From: Pseudomonadota bacterium | GTDB taxonomy: Bacteria; Pseudomonadota; Alphaproteobacteria; Sphingomonadales; Sphingomonadaceae | DNA length: 6,727 bases | Assembly: GCA_023433445.1 (NCBI GenBank) | Contig: JAEZCS010000001.1 | Coordinates: 1 to 6,727, forward strand | Direction: 5' to 3' | Shown: piece by piece, positions 1 through 6,037 of the stretch | Position numbering within the stretch: position 1 is the stretch's first letter | Layout of the letters: every line of letters starts with the position of its first letter | Program-made: the position numbers and the translations under genes | The notes under the pieces: model-generated | Told to the model about the DNA's origin: nothing | The model's database searches: none | The model's input: only the letters and a program-made list of their open reading frames with translations

Positions 1-531
1 GCTGGCGATCAACTCGGCCGAAGCTTCCATATTGCTGCTTGCCGCTGCGCCGTAGCTGTCGAGCAACTCCGCCTGATCCTGCATCGCATCGCGCGCGGTA
101 GCGAGCTGGCGGTTGATACGGCTCAGCCGGGCTTCGAGCTGCTCTGCTTCCGTATGCAGCAGGCGGGCGGCATCGAGGTAGCGGCGCGATTCGGCCCTGC
201 TGGTGCGAGCGAGCAACAGGTAGCAGACGCCGAGAGCAACGACCCGCAGGAGAACGGTCGTAACGAGGCCGGGCCAGGCTGCCGGGCCTGCTTGCCACTG
301 GTCGGTGGATATGGTTGCCCATGCCGCGAAACCGAGCCACAGCAGCGCGGCCAAGCCGAAGATCGCTTGCGTGCGACGGCCGAACGGATCGCGCCCCTCC
401 GCGGTTTCGTCATCCGGTTCCACGTCCGGGACGACCTGCTCCAACAGCAATGTTTCGTCCTTTTGCGACTCGTCAGAAGTCGCAATGCTCTTGTCTCGCC
501 AGAATTCGACGATGGTGCTGCCCCCGTTCAT
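1..531 (-). CDS. Two-TM membrane protein with helical/coiled-coil tail, N-terminal part (gene continues past left edge)
   Basis: The frame is open from the ATG at 531 to base 1 and gives 177 residues with no stop, so the C-terminus lies outside the window. The start is well fixed: an in-frame TAG lies four codons upstream, and the purine-rich GGATGGGG sits just before the ATG. Residues 1-52 are polar and acidic, as expected of a cytosolic tail. Two hydrophobic helices follow (about 55-75 and 88-109) with a short linker containing DQWQAGP. From about 110 the chain is strongly helical and charged (RAESRRYLDAARLL, then AEQLEARLSRINRQLATA), which looks like the start of a coiled coil. Two N-terminal membrane helices followed by a coiled coil is the architecture of alphaproteobacterial polarity proteins such as TipN. 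That resemblance is architectural only; I do not recognise the sequence. It could equally be another membrane-anchored scaffold or a receptor. The gene is divergent from the Hpt-like gene. Confidence 0.88.
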   Translation of the reverse strand, partial: MNGGSTIVEFWRDKSIATSDESQKDETLLLEQVVPDVEPDDETAEGRDPFGRRTQAIFGLAALLWLGFAAWATISTDQWQAGPAAWPGLVTTVLLRVVALGVCYLLLARTSRAESRRYLDAARLLHTEAEQLEARLSRINRQLATARDAMQDQAELLDSYGAAASSNMEASAELIAS

Positions 532-610
532 GACCCCATCCTATCATCTTTTCGGCGCAACAAAATGCCCTGTTACCAAAACTTAACGCAAGCCCGATAG
601 CGTTCGGCCC
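532..610. promoter_or_regulatory. Divergent intergenic region, presumed promoters for both flanking genes
   Basis: This 79-base spacer separates two divergently read starts, so it should hold the promoters for both. It is more AT-rich than the surrounding genes, especially around 541-587. No convincing -35/-10 pair can be read for either direction. GTTA at 572-575 and TTAAC at 583-587, separated by seven bases, weakly resemble the alphaproteobacterial CtrA site (TTAA-N7-TTAA), but the left half matches only two of four bases. The regulatory role is inferred from gene orientation. Confidence 0.45.
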
Positions 611-913
611 ATGTCCTATGATCCCGGCGCCTTGAATGCTGCTCTTGCTGCCGCTGTCGGCGAAGATTTCGCGCTGATTGCGGATCTGCGCGTGGCCTTC
701 ATGGAAAGTGCCGAAAGGCAGCTGGACCTTCTCCGCAACGCGCAGAATGATGCCGGCTGGGAAGTCGCATCGTGGCGGCTGAAGGGTTTGGCGGCAAGTT
801 TCGGCCTCACGCACCTGATGGCGCTGGCAGATGAGGCAGCGGACTGTACGCCGGGCGACCCGCGCATTTTGCGTCAATTGAGGATGGCGATAGACCGGCT
901 TCAGCAGAGCTGA
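611..913 (+). CDS. Hpt-like protein lacking the phosphoacceptor histidine
   Basis: This encodes a 100-residue all-helical cytosolic protein, a normal length for a free-standing histidine phosphotransfer (Hpt) domain. The core Hpt signature is A-H-x-L-K-G followed by about five residues and F/L-G. Here residues 53-65 read ASWRLKGLAASFG, so everything around the active site is kept but Trp55 stands where the phosphorylated His belongs. The codon is TGG, more than one base change from CAT or CAC. Flanking helices fit the four-helix bundle: 18-43 (EDFALIADLRVAFMESAERQ) and about 67-76, with a final helix at 84-98. The start has no clear Shine-Dalgarno sequence, but it is the first ATG after the divergent spacer. 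It heads the plus-strand gene run; the next gene begins 78 bases later. It may bind a response regulator or kinase without relaying phosphate. The fold is fairly certain; the role is inferred. Confidence 0.82.
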   Translation: MSYDPGALNAALAAAVGEDFALIADLRVAFMESAERQLDLLRNAQNDAGWEVASWRLKGLAASFGLTHLMALADEAADCTPGDPRILRQLRMAIDRLQQS

Positions 914-991
914 GTCGCAGCAAGCTTGCGTGATGGCGACAGCCTTGCGAAAAGGCGCGCTAACACAAGAACGGGTCAGTTCCATCTCAGC

Positions 992-2158
992 ATGACTTTT
1001 GCCGCCATTCTCAGCGCCAGCCGGACGTCCAGCGATCCTTCGGGTGCACTTCGCGCCAGCCTGCATTTCGCGGGTCAGACGCTGGTGGAATATCAGGCGC
1101 GGCAGGCTGCACGGGCCGGGGCAGACCGGATAATGATTCTGGTAAGCGTCATTACGCCCGCTCTGTCGCAGGCCGTCGACCGGCTGAGCGCCGATGGCAT
1201 CGCCGTCGCCCTGATCCGCGATATGGTCTCCATGGTACGGGACGCGCCGCGCGACGCTGACGTTGTCCTTGTCGCTGACGGGGTCGTCATCGCGCAGGCG
1301 CATTTCGATGCGATTGCCGAGCGGGAAGGCAATGCGCTCCTGGTCACCGACGACAGTCGCGCCAGCGCTCCCTTCGAGAGGATTGATGCGGGCCAGCGAT
1401 GGGCTGGCCTTGCCCGGATAAGTCCGGATCTGCTCTTCGGCACACTCGACATGATTGGCGATTGGGACCTTTCGCTGACCCTCGTGCGCGCAGCAGTGCA
1501 GAATGGCGCGCGGCGCATCACTGTGCCGCAGGACGATCTGATGACCGGCCGCGTCTCGCTGGTCGACGGGCAGGCGCAGGCGGATCTTGTGGCTCAAGCG
1601 GTGATGTCGGCCGGATCTCTCGCGAAGCGCGTGCGAGGCTTGGCTGAACATTATCTTCTGTGCCCTGCTGCTCGGCTGTTCAGTCCCGCTTTGATGCGCA
1701 CGCAGGTCCCCGCGACGCAGGTGCGTATTGCCGCCATGGCGCTGGGCGCAATCGCCATGGTGCCGATCGAGTTGCTCTGGCCCGCCACGGGATTTTTGTT
1801 GTTGTTGGCTGCCCTGCTGCTCGCGGAAATTGCGGACCGGCTGGATGAGCTGGCCCTTCGCGCACCCCCCGCAGGGTGGATCGCTTTTGTCGTTCCCTTC
1901 TTTGCAGTCGGAGGAATATCCCTCGCCGGTGGAAGCGTGCTGGCAACATGTCTCGCGCTGCTGCTTGCCATCATCCAGTTGGCCGATCGCTGGCAACGCA
2001 CTGGGGGTGCCAGGGCGTGGATGATCTTCACGCCTGCAACTGCTGTCGTCCTGCTGCTGCTGAGCACGCTGATAGGGGCGACGATGATGGGTTTTGAAAT
2101 AGCGATGCTGGCCGCGATCGCCTCGGCAGGCGCGATCATCTTGCGCAAAACGGCCTGA
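992..2158 (+). CDS. Fusion membrane protein: nucleotidyltransferase-like N-terminus with CDP-alcohol phosphotransferase-like C-terminus, both degenerate
   Basis: This encodes 388 residues. I start it at the ATG at 992 (MTFAAILSASR) because it begins the fold cleanly; the only upstream alternative is a TTG at 926, adding 22 non-conserved-looking residues. Residues 1-205 follow the sugar-phosphate nucleotidyltransferase pattern: strand AAILSAS, then LHFAGQTLVEYQARQAARAG leading into DRIMILV, then VVLVADG with Asp96 at the metal-ligand position. The glycine-rich LAAGxGxR loop is absent (LSASRTSSD instead). Residues 215-388 are membrane-spanning, with about five or six hydrophobic segments from 243. 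Before them PAARLFSPALMRTQVPATQV resembles the entry of CDP-alcohol phosphotransferases. The family motif DxxDGxxARx8Gx3Dx3D survives only as D282, D285 and R290; the second half is missing. The nearest known layout is the bifunctional IPCT/DIPPS of inositol-phosphate metabolism. Catalysis is doubtful; a sensor or scaffold role is possible. It lies 46 bases before the DUF2336-like gene. Confidence 0.8.
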   Translation: MTFAAILSASRTSSDPSGALRASLHFAGQTLVEYQARQAARAGADRIMILVSVITPALSQAVDRLSADGIAVALIRDMVSMVRDAPRDADVVLVADGVVIAQAHFDAIAEREGNALLVTDDSRASAPFERIDAGQRWAGLARISPDLLFGTLDMIGDWDLSLTLVRAAVQNGARRITVPQDDLMTGRVSLVDGQAQADLVAQAVMSAGSLAKRVRGLAEHYLLCPAARLFSPALMRTQVPATQVRIAAMALGAIAMVPIELLWPATGFLLLLAALLLAEIADRLDELALRAPPAGWIAFVVPFFAVGGISLAGGSVLATCLALLLAIIQLADRWQRTGGARAWMIFTPATAVVLLLLSTLIGATMMGFEIAMLAAIASAGAIILRKTA

Positions 2159-2190
2159 ATTTATTTCGATCGTAGGGTTTAGTGCATTTT

Positions 2191-2195
2191 AAGGA
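2191..2195 (+). promoter_or_regulatory. Ribosome-binding site of the DUF2336-like gene
   Basis: AAGGA lies nine bases before the ATG at 2205. This supports 2205 over the in-frame ATG at 2217, which has no such sequence at proper spacing. It is the best Shine-Dalgarno match in the plus-strand run and sits in an AT-rich 46-base gap that could also hold a secondary promoter; I see no clear -35/-10 pair. Confidence 0.6.
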
Positions 2196-2204
2196 CGTGC
2201 AGCT

Positions 2205-3296
2205 ATGTTGCCCGTCATGAGCGCCTTTTCGTTCCTTACCGGGCCGACTGCGGCGGACAGTTGGCCTGCGGCTCCCGTCCTGGCCGGCATGTCCGCCGTT
2301 CCTGTAGGTCATGCCATTGATCTGGCCTTTTTCTTCCCCAATGAAGGGCGAGAGCGGCACGATGCATTGATGGCGGAAACGCGTCGCCATCTTGGCGGCT
2401 GTGTCGCTGGCATTGAGCAGGCATTGCGAGTCGCGCTGGAGCGGCCCGAGTTGGCGAATATCCTGGCGCAGCATCCAGACCCTGTCTGTTGGCCCACCAT
2501 CTGCGCACAACCCACGCTGCTGGGACCAGCATTGCTGTCCCACATGCAGATGCGTGCTGGCGTGACGCTCCTGCTAAGGCAATTCGGACAGCCGGATGAC
2601 CGTCTGGACGAAACAGAAGCGGAAATCCTTTTCCCAGCCGACGACCCTGCGGTGACCGAATCGCTGGTCGCGCTTGCCATGGCGGAAGGGCGTTGGCTCG
2701 CGTTGAGCGGAGAAGACGACGCAATGCAGCCGGACCTTCCGGCCGAGCATTATGCCGAACTCATGTGGACGGCGGCTGCTTGCCTGATGGCAGTCGTTCA
2801 GCGTGCCACGCTGCTGGACGCCGGAGACATCCTGCCCGCATTTGAAAAGGCAGGCTGGGCTCTGCTGGCCGAGCATGATGAAACGCATGGTCCCATGGCG
2901 GCAGCGGACAGGCTGGTGCGGCGCCTCGGGTCGCGCGCCGACATGCCTGAGCTGATGGGTGCAGCGCTCAGCCAACGCCGCTTCCTGCTTTTCGCCTCGC
3001 TGGCAGCACGCCGGCTCCGCATGGATGGCGCGCATGTGGCGGATATATTGGTGATGGGCCCCTTGAGCGAGCTGGCGGCGCTTTGCCGGTCGCTCGGTGG
3101 TTCCGATGCGGATTATCGGCACCTGTTGCTGGCGCTGCGCCCCGTGCGGCCATCGCTGACCGATGCCGCGATCATCGTCGAGGCCGAGCGTTATCAGTCG
3201 TTGACAGAGGGGCAGGCAGACGCTTTGGTAAACGCCTTGCGCGCGCCTCGATCGCTCCGCGCGAAAATCGATCATTTGCGGCGGATCACGACCTGA
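2205..3296 (+). CDS. DUF2336-like all-helical cytosolic protein
   Basis: This encodes 363 residues with no signal peptide and no membrane helix; it is predicted to be almost entirely alpha-helical. A Pro/Ala-rich N-terminus (1-35) is followed by AIDLAFFFPNEGRERHDALM (37-56) and a helix GGCVAGIEQALRVALERPEL. This pattern (FF/LF-P, then a helix with G-I-E-x-x-L-R) is what I recall of alphaproteobacterial DUF2336 proteins. The C-terminal part has repeated helical units (251-275 and 285-311, SELAALCRSLGGSDADYRHL), also DUF2336-like and reminiscent of HEAT-type repeats. DUF2336 has no established biochemical function that I know of. Its stop overlaps the start of the kinase-like gene by one base, implying co-translation, so it probably binds or modulates that protein. 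The family name comes from recall and should be treated as probable. Confidence 0.75.
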   Translation: MLPVMSAFSFLTGPTAADSWPAAPVLAGMSAVPVGHAIDLAFFFPNEGRERHDALMAETRRHLGGCVAGIEQALRVALERPELANILAQHPDPVCWPTICAQPTLLGPALLSHMQMRAGVTLLLRQFGQPDDRLDETEAEILFPADDPAVTESLVALAMAEGRWLALSGEDDAMQPDLPAEHYAELMWTAAACLMAVVQRATLLDAGDILPAFEKAGWALLAEHDETHGPMAAADRLVRRLGSRADMPELMGAALSQRRFLLFASLAARRLRMDGAHVADILVMGPLSELAALCRSLGGSDADYRHLLLALRPVRPSLTDAAIIVEAERYQSLTEGQADALVNALRAPRSLRAKIDHLRRITT

Positions 3297-3298
3297 TG
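3294..3298 (+). other. TGATG stop-start overlap (translational coupling)
   Basis: The TGA of the DUF2336-like gene (3294-3296) shares its last A with the ATG of the kinase-like gene (3296-3298). The downstream gene has no good Shine-Dalgarno sequence of its own, so terminating ribosomes probably re-initiate. A second in-frame ATG at 3302 is a possible alternative start that would shorten the protein by two residues. Confidence 0.75.
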
Positions 3299-4678
3299 AA
3301 CATGCCGGCGCATCCCGCCATCATCCGCGCTACCGTGGCAGCAAATGGATTGCTGCTGAGCGCCGATGCGCCGTTGCTGGCGTTGCAGCGGGAGGCAGGG
3401 TCGGATGTCGGGGCTGTCCTGGCCATTCCTCAACTCGCGGCGCTCGCGCGGCTGGCGTCGCGCCTGTCCATTACCTTGTCCCGTGCGGTCACCGCAGCGA
3501 CCGAACGCGGAGATGTTGACATGTGGGTACGCGCGAAGCCGGAAGCTGACGGCGTGCAGCTGTCCGTCATTGAATGGAACGAACGCGCCGCGGCAATCGC
3601 CCCCACGGACATGATACGCCGTGAAGCTGACATTGCGGCGGTTTCCGAGGGGTGGACCTGGCAAGTCGATACGCAATTGCGGTTTCAGATGGTTCTGGAG
3701 GGTGCTGGGCCGGAAAGTGCTCTGCCGCAGACGCCGCCATTGCCCGGCAGCCGACTGACCAGCTATTTTGAACTGCGCCCTGATGAGGAAGGCGACCTCG
3801 CCATTTTGCGGGGGTTCGCGCAGCGGCGTGCCTTTCGCGACCAGATTGCGACCTTGATCGCGGAGCCGGAACAATGCTTCCGCCTGTCCGGTTTTCCGAT
3901 GTTCGATCTGGCGGGGCAGCTATTGGGCTATCGGGGCAAGGCTTTTCCCTTGGACCGCGCTATCCTGGCGCCGCATGTCCCGCCTGCACCTGCCGTGGTC
4001 ATATATCCCGCGGAATTTGGTCGGCGCCTTGATCGATCGCTGCGCCAGCCACTGGGGCGGATCATCGCCAATGCCGATTCCATTAACGCCCAGTTTGATG
4101 GGCCTTTGCGGCCAGACTATGCCGGTTACGCGTCGGACATTGCAGCCGCCGGGCGCCATCTGATGGCTTTGATCGACGATCTGGCCGACCTGCAGGCGAT
4201 CGACAGGCTGGATTTTACCGTCGCTACCGAGGATGTCGACCTCGCTGACATAGGGCGGCGCGCGGCGGGCCTGTTCCTGGTCAAGGCCATGAGCCGAAAG
4301 ATACGGATCATTTCCCCAGACCCCGATCAAAAGGCCATTGCAACAGGTGAGTTTCGGCGCGCCTTGCAGATTCTCATGAACCTTGTCGGCAACGCCGTGC
4401 GCTACGGGCCAGAGGATAGTGAGGTCAGGATCGAGACTGGCATTGACGAGGGGCTAGCCTGGATTGCCGTGATGGATCAGGGCGCTGGCGTCCCTGAGGA
4501 TATGCGGGAGCGCGTCTTCCAAAAGTTCGAGCGGCTTGGCCGCAGCGACCCTGGCGGTAGTGGTCTTGGCCTTTATATCTCGCGGCGGCTGGCGCTTGCC
4601 ATGGGCGGAGATATTCACATCGGCGATGCCCCTGAAGGGGGCGCGCGTTTCATGCTTACCCTTCCGGCTAGCGAATAA
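3296..4678 (+). CDS. PAS-containing histidine-kinase-like protein with an atypical H-box
   Basis: This encodes a 460-residue cytosolic protein with no membrane segment. The frame extends upstream to 3083 inside the previous gene, but the coupled ATG at 3296 is the natural start. Residues 115-220 look PAS-like, opening with EGWTWQVD and closing with CFRLSGFPMFDLAGQLLGYRG, the latter characteristic of these domains. The dimerisation helix begins at F241; the H-box reads LDRSLRQPL, with Arg247 where the phosphorylated His of SHELRTPL should be. The second dimerisation helix (GRHLMALIDDLADL, 286-299) is normal. The ATP-binding domain is intact: N-box N362/N366 (NLVGNAVRYG), G1 box D394-Q-G-A-G, F-box F408/F411, and G2 box GGSGLGL (420-426). 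It can therefore probably bind ATP but should not autophosphorylate in the usual way. No response regulator is encoded in the window. It could be a pseudokinase, a regulator of another kinase, or an unconventional phosphoacceptor. Confidence 0.9.
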   Translation: MNMPAHPAIIRATVAANGLLLSADAPLLALQREAGSDVGAVLAIPQLAALARLASRLSITLSRAVTAATERGDVDMWVRAKPEADGVQLSVIEWNERAAAIAPTDMIRREADIAAVSEGWTWQVDTQLRFQMVLEGAGPESALPQTPPLPGSRLTSYFELRPDEEGDLAILRGFAQRRAFRDQIATLIAEPEQCFRLSGFPMFDLAGQLLGYRGKAFPLDRAILAPHVPPAPAVVIYPAEFGRRLDRSLRQPLGRIIANADSINAQFDGPLRPDYAGYASDIAAAGRHLMALIDDLADLQAIDRLDFTVATEDVDLADIGRRAAGLFLVKAMSRKIRIISPDPDQKAIATGEFRRALQILMNLVGNAVRYGPEDSEVRIETGIDEGLAWIAVMDQGAGVPEDMRERVFQKFERLGRSDPGGSGLGLYISRRLALAMGGDIHIGDAPEGGARFMLTLPASE

Positions 4679-4689
4679 GCCGAAAATGA

Positions 4690-4714
4690 AAACGGCGCCA
4701 ATCAGGCGCCGTTT
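4690..4714. terminator. Bidirectional rho-independent terminator between convergent genes
   Basis: A perfect 10-bp inverted repeat, AAACGGCGCC (4690-4699) and GGCGCCGTTT (4705-4714), encloses a five-base loop. On the plus strand it is followed by CCTTGTTTTT, and on the minus strand by TTCATTTT. It lies 11 bases after the kinase-like stop and 24 bases after the gltA stop, so it should serve both transcripts. Confidence 0.85.
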
Positions 4715-4738
4715 CCTTGTTTTTCGAACTTGTGCTGA

Positions 4739-6025
4739 TCAGCGCTGGCCAACCGGCACATAGTCGCGCTGCGCGGGGCCGGTGTACAGCTGGCGCGGGC
4801 GACCGATCTTCTGCGCTGGGTCGGAGATCATTTCGTTCCACTGTGCGACCCAGCCGACAGTGCGGGCGAGGGCGAAGAGCACCGTGAACATCTCGGTCGG
4901 GAAGCCGATCGCCGACAGGATCACGCCCGAATAGAAGTCGACATTCGGGTAGAGCTTCTTTTCAATGAAGTAAGGATCGTTGAGCGCGATCTGCTCCAGT
5001 TCCTTGGCGACGTCGAACACCGGATCGTTGACGCCCAGCTTTTCCAGAACGTCCTTCGCCGTCTTCTGCATGACGGTCGCGCGCGGATCGTAATTCTTGT
5101 ACACGCGATGGCCAAAGCCCATCAGGCGGAACGGGTCATCCTTGTTCTTCGCACGAGCGATATATTCAGGGATGCGGTCGACGGTGCCGATCTCACGCAG
5201 CATGTTGAGCGCTGCTTCGTTCGCGCCGCCATGGGCGGGGCCCCACAGGCAAGCGATGCCGGCCGCGATACATGCGAAGGGATTGGCGCCCGACGAACCA
5301 GCGAGACGGACCGTCGAGGTCGACGCGTTCTGCTCGTGGTCGGCATGAAGGATGAAGATCTTGTCCATCGCATCGACGACGACCGGATCGGGCTCATATT
5401 CCTCAGCCGGGACCGAGAAGGTCATGCGCAGGAAGTTGGCGGTGTAGCTCAGGTCATTGCGCGGATAGACGAAGGGCTGGCCCACCGAATATTTATAGGC
5501 CATCGCCGCAATCGTCGGCATCTTCGCGATCAGGCGGTGGCTCGCGATCTTGCGCTGTTCCGGATCATTGATGTCCGTCGAGTCATGATAGAAAGCGGAG
5601 AGGGCGCCGACGACGCCGCACATGATCGCCATCGGGTGCGCATCCCGGCGGAAACCACGATAGAATGTGGTCAGCTGCTCATGCACCATGGTGTGGCGGG
5701 TGATGGTGTGGGTGAAGTCTTCCAGGTCACCCTTCGAAGGCAGCTCGCCATTCAGCAGAAGATAGCTGACTTCCATGAAGCTCGATTGCTCCGCCAGCTG
5801 ATCGATCGGGTATCCGCGATGCAACAGGATGCCAGCGTCACCATCGATGTAGGTGAGGCCCGAATCGCAGCTTGCCGTGGAGGTGAAGCCGGGATCATAG
5901 GTGAACATGCCCGTGTTGGCGTAGAGCTTGCGAACGTCGATGACCTTGGGCCCCACAGTGCCATTCAGGATGCCATATTCCTTGGCATCGCCGCCGACTG
6001 TCAAAGTGGCATTATTGTCCGACAT
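4739..6025 (-). CDS. gltA: Citrate synthase (type I, hexameric type)
   Basis: Citrate synthase condenses acetyl-CoA with oxaloacetate to citrate, the entry step of the TCA cycle in the cytosol. The product has 428 residues, the usual length for bacterial type I enzymes. The three catalytic residues are present in the expected contexts: His265 in WGPAHGGANE, His306 in GFGHRVYKNYDPRA and Asp363 in PNVDFYSG, matching His264, His305 and Asp362 of the E. coli enzyme. The N-terminal beta-rich extension (LTVGGDAKEYGILNGTVG) typical of the Gram-negative hexameric form is present. The frame extends upstream to 6121 inside gltX, but the ATG at 6025 is chosen because AAGGAG lies six bases before it and MSDNNATLTV is the usual start. 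It follows gltX by 10 bases and probably shares its transcript. Nothing in the sequence suggests inactivation. Whether it is NADH-inhibited cannot be judged by eye. Confidence 0.98.
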   Translation of the reverse strand: MSDNNATLTVGGDAKEYGILNGTVGPKVIDVRKLYANTGMFTYDPGFTSTASCDSGLTYIDGDAGILLHRGYPIDQLAEQSSFMEVSYLLLNGELPSKGDLEDFTHTITRHTMVHEQLTTFYRGFRRDAHPMAIMCGVVGALSAFYHDSTDINDPEQRKIASHRLIAKMPTIAAMAYKYSVGQPFVYPRNDLSYTANFLRMTFSVPAEEYEPDPVVVDAMDKIFILHADHEQNASTSTVRLAGSSGANPFACIAAGIACLWGPAHGGANEAALNMLREIGTVDRIPEYIARAKNKDDPFRLMGFGHRVYKNYDPRATVMQKTAKDVLEKLGVNDPVFDVAKELEQIALNDPYFIEKKLYPNVDFYSGVILSAIGFPTEMFTVLFALARTVGWVAQWNEMISDPAQKIGRPRQLYTGPAQRDYVPVGQR

Positions 6026-6031
6026 CTCGTT

Positions 6032-6037
6032 CTCCTT
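6032..6037 (-). promoter_or_regulatory. gltA ribosome-binding site overlapping the gltX stop
   Basis: On the minus strand AAGGAG (6037 down to 6032) shares two bases with the gltX TAA (6038-6036) and lies six bases before the gltA ATG. It fixes the gltA start and suggests that ribosomes finishing gltX can feed gltA translation. Confidence 0.85.

Noticed and set aside
572..587. CtrA-like site in the divergent spacer
   Set aside because: The right half TTAAC is good but the left half at the seven-base spacing is GTTA, so it falls short of a site I would annotate on its own.
920..929. Perfect 10-bp palindrome GCAAGCTTGC after the Hpt-like gene
   Set aside because: It has no loop and no T-tract, so it is not a terminator; a 10-bp palindrome alone is too weak to call an operator.
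926..991. A TTG-initiated 22-residue N-terminal extension of the fusion protein
   Set aside because: The extension is polar and does not look like part of the fold; the nucleotidyltransferase-like first strand begins right at the ATG at 992. No Shine-Dalgarno sequence favours the TTG.
473..1996. A 507-codon open frame on the minus strand, antisense to the Hpt-like and fusion-protein genes
   Set aside because: Its translation is rich in Gln, Arg, His and Cys with no domain-like pattern, it spans two well-supported plus-strand genes and the divergent spacer, and such long antisense frames are common in GC-rich DNA.
3083..3295. A 71-residue N-terminal extension of the kinase-like protein inside the DUF2336-like gene
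   Set aside because: It is an Arg/Ala-rich out-of-frame reading of the upstream gene; the coupled ATG at 3296 is the natural start.
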